Below, in pieces: positions 21,227-21,622 of a stretch of DNA of 21,622 bases. Position numbers and translations under genes: made by a program. The notes beneath the pieces were generated by a model. The model saw nothing but the letters and a program-made list of their open reading frames with translations, had not been told where the DNA came from and did not search any database. Origin of the DNA: Thermoplasmata archaeon (lineage in GTDB: Archaea > Thermoplasmatota > Thermoplasmata > Thermoplasmatales > Thermoplasmataceae); contig JAKAAJ010000014.1 in NCBI GenBank assembly GCA_021802365.1, positions 1 to 21,622 of the forward strand, given 5' to 3'. Within the stretch, counting starts at the first letter, position 1, and every line of letters begins with the position of its first letter.

Positions 21227-21622
21227 TCAGTTTTCCCTCTTCACCAGCAGCTTCCTGTAGCCATACATTATGCCACTGTCGAGCCTGTCATCTGGAGACG
21301 GTTTTACGGCCCTCAGGTCACTGTATTTTTCAGTTACTGCTTCAAGGACAATTTTAGTCTCCAAACGGGCCAGAGGTGCTCCCAGGCAGAAATGCACACC
21401 TTCTCCGAAGGCGATGTGCCTGTTCTCCTTCCTATCCGGGATGAAATTTTCAGGATCAGTGAATATATCTTCATCCCTGTTCGCAGATCCAAGGAATACA
21501 CTTACAAAATCCCCTTTGTTTATCTCGGTGCCACCAATATTATAATTTTCTTTTGCCACTCTTCTCGTGGATTGTACAGGAGATCTATATCTCAATGACT
21601 CCTCAACCGCACTCTGAATAAG
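21227..21622 (-). CDS. Cytochrome P450, C-terminal part (5' end outside window)
   Basis: The open frame reaches the window edge, so only the last 131 residues are seen. The K-helix ExxR is present in AVEESLRYRSP just inside the edge. The PERF-like region reads NFIPDRKENRH. The heme-binding loop is HIAFGEGVHFCLGAPLARLE, where the Cys is the proximal heme ligand. These are the class of soluble P450s related to thermoacidophile enzymes such as CYP119 and CYP231, although the exact family cannot be assigned from a fragment. A TTG at 21595 is internal, because the conserved ExxR helix begins upstream of it. The substrate and redox partner are unknown. It is followed in the same direction by the aldehyde dehydrogenase, which has its own TATA-like box. 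Confidence 0.88.
   Translation of the reverse strand, partial: LIQSAVEESLRYRSPVQSTRRVAKENYNIGGTEINKGDFVSVFLGSANRDEDIFTDPENFIPDRKENRHIAFGEGVHFCLGAPLARLETKIVLEAVTEKYSDLRAVKPSPDDRLDSGIMYGYRKLLVKREN

Noticed and set aside
1..21622. CRISPR arrays, insertion sequences, integrase or att sites, toxin-antitoxin or other defence genes
   Set aside because: No regularly spaced direct repeats, transposase or integrase motifs, duplicated tRNA ends or recognisable defence domains were seen on either strand.

Overview
The window is archaeal and most probably comes from an acidophilic member of the Thermoplasmatales (Thermoplasma/Ferroplasma/Cuniculiplasma relatives). The evidence is two transcription factor B genes, PCNA, Gar1, a Pcc1-like KEOPS subunit, a stand-alone GMP synthase glutaminase subunit, QueC/QueD for archaeosine, tRNA genes without encoded CCA, and promoters with a TATA-like box about 23-28 nt upstream of leaderless start codons. 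The genus cannot be fixed from the sequence alone. There is no transposase, CRISPR array, phage gene or recognisable defence system.

Layout. 1-1.4 kb: the end of a malate dehydrogenase gene (+) meets queC and queD (-). 1.56 kb: tRNA-Arg(CCT). 1.8-2.5 kb: PCNA (-). 2.7-4.6 kb: an mtnB-mtnD-mtnC methionine-salvage operon (-), followed by a DUF998-like membrane protein (-). 5.5-6.7 kb: glutamate dehydrogenase (+) with a hairpin over its ribosome binding site. 6.8 kb: tRNA-Gly(CCC), then a short gap holding two abutting inverted repeats. 7.0-8.0 kb: aldo/keto reductase (-). 8.2-10.1 kb: a winged-helix regulator divergent from an MFS exporter. 10.3-12.2 kb: a second MFS transporter and an OsmC-like protein (+). 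12.2-14.2 kb: a PLP-dependent cystathionine gamma-synthase-family enzyme overlapping homoserine kinase (-). 14.3-14.4 kb: a 28-residue Cys-rich protein with its own promoter. 14.6-16.1 kb: tfb1-guaA subunit A (-). 16.1-16.6 kb: an AT-rich intergenic region rich in inverted repeats. 16.6-17.8 kb: gar1-tfb2 (+). 17.8-18.1 kb: pcc1 (-) and tRNA-Leu(CAA) (+), divergent from one AT block. 18.2-21.2 kb: a thiamine-diphosphate enzyme of the acetolactate synthase family and a succinate-semialdehyde-type aldehyde dehydrogenase (-). 21.2 kb to the end: a cytochrome P450 cut by the window edge.

How the genes work together. Three loci concern the methionine/homoserine area: mtnBDC recycles methylthioadenosine, homoserine kinase makes O-phosphohomoserine, and the overlapping PLP enzyme may use it. 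The ThDP enzyme beside the semialdehyde dehydrogenase resembles the cyanobacterial 2-oxoglutarate decarboxylase plus SSADH bypass of the TCA cycle. This is a testable alternative to plain acetolactate synthesis. Two similar TFBs on either side of one shared regulatory region, with repeated AGTAAA/TTTACT half-sites, suggest controlled use of alternative general transcription factors.

No dramatic new system is visible. The best candidates for new biology are the 28-aa zinc-type protein, the double hairpin at 6865-6977, the gdh leader hairpin, the operator-like repeats between the TFBs, and the ThDP enzyme/SSADH pair.
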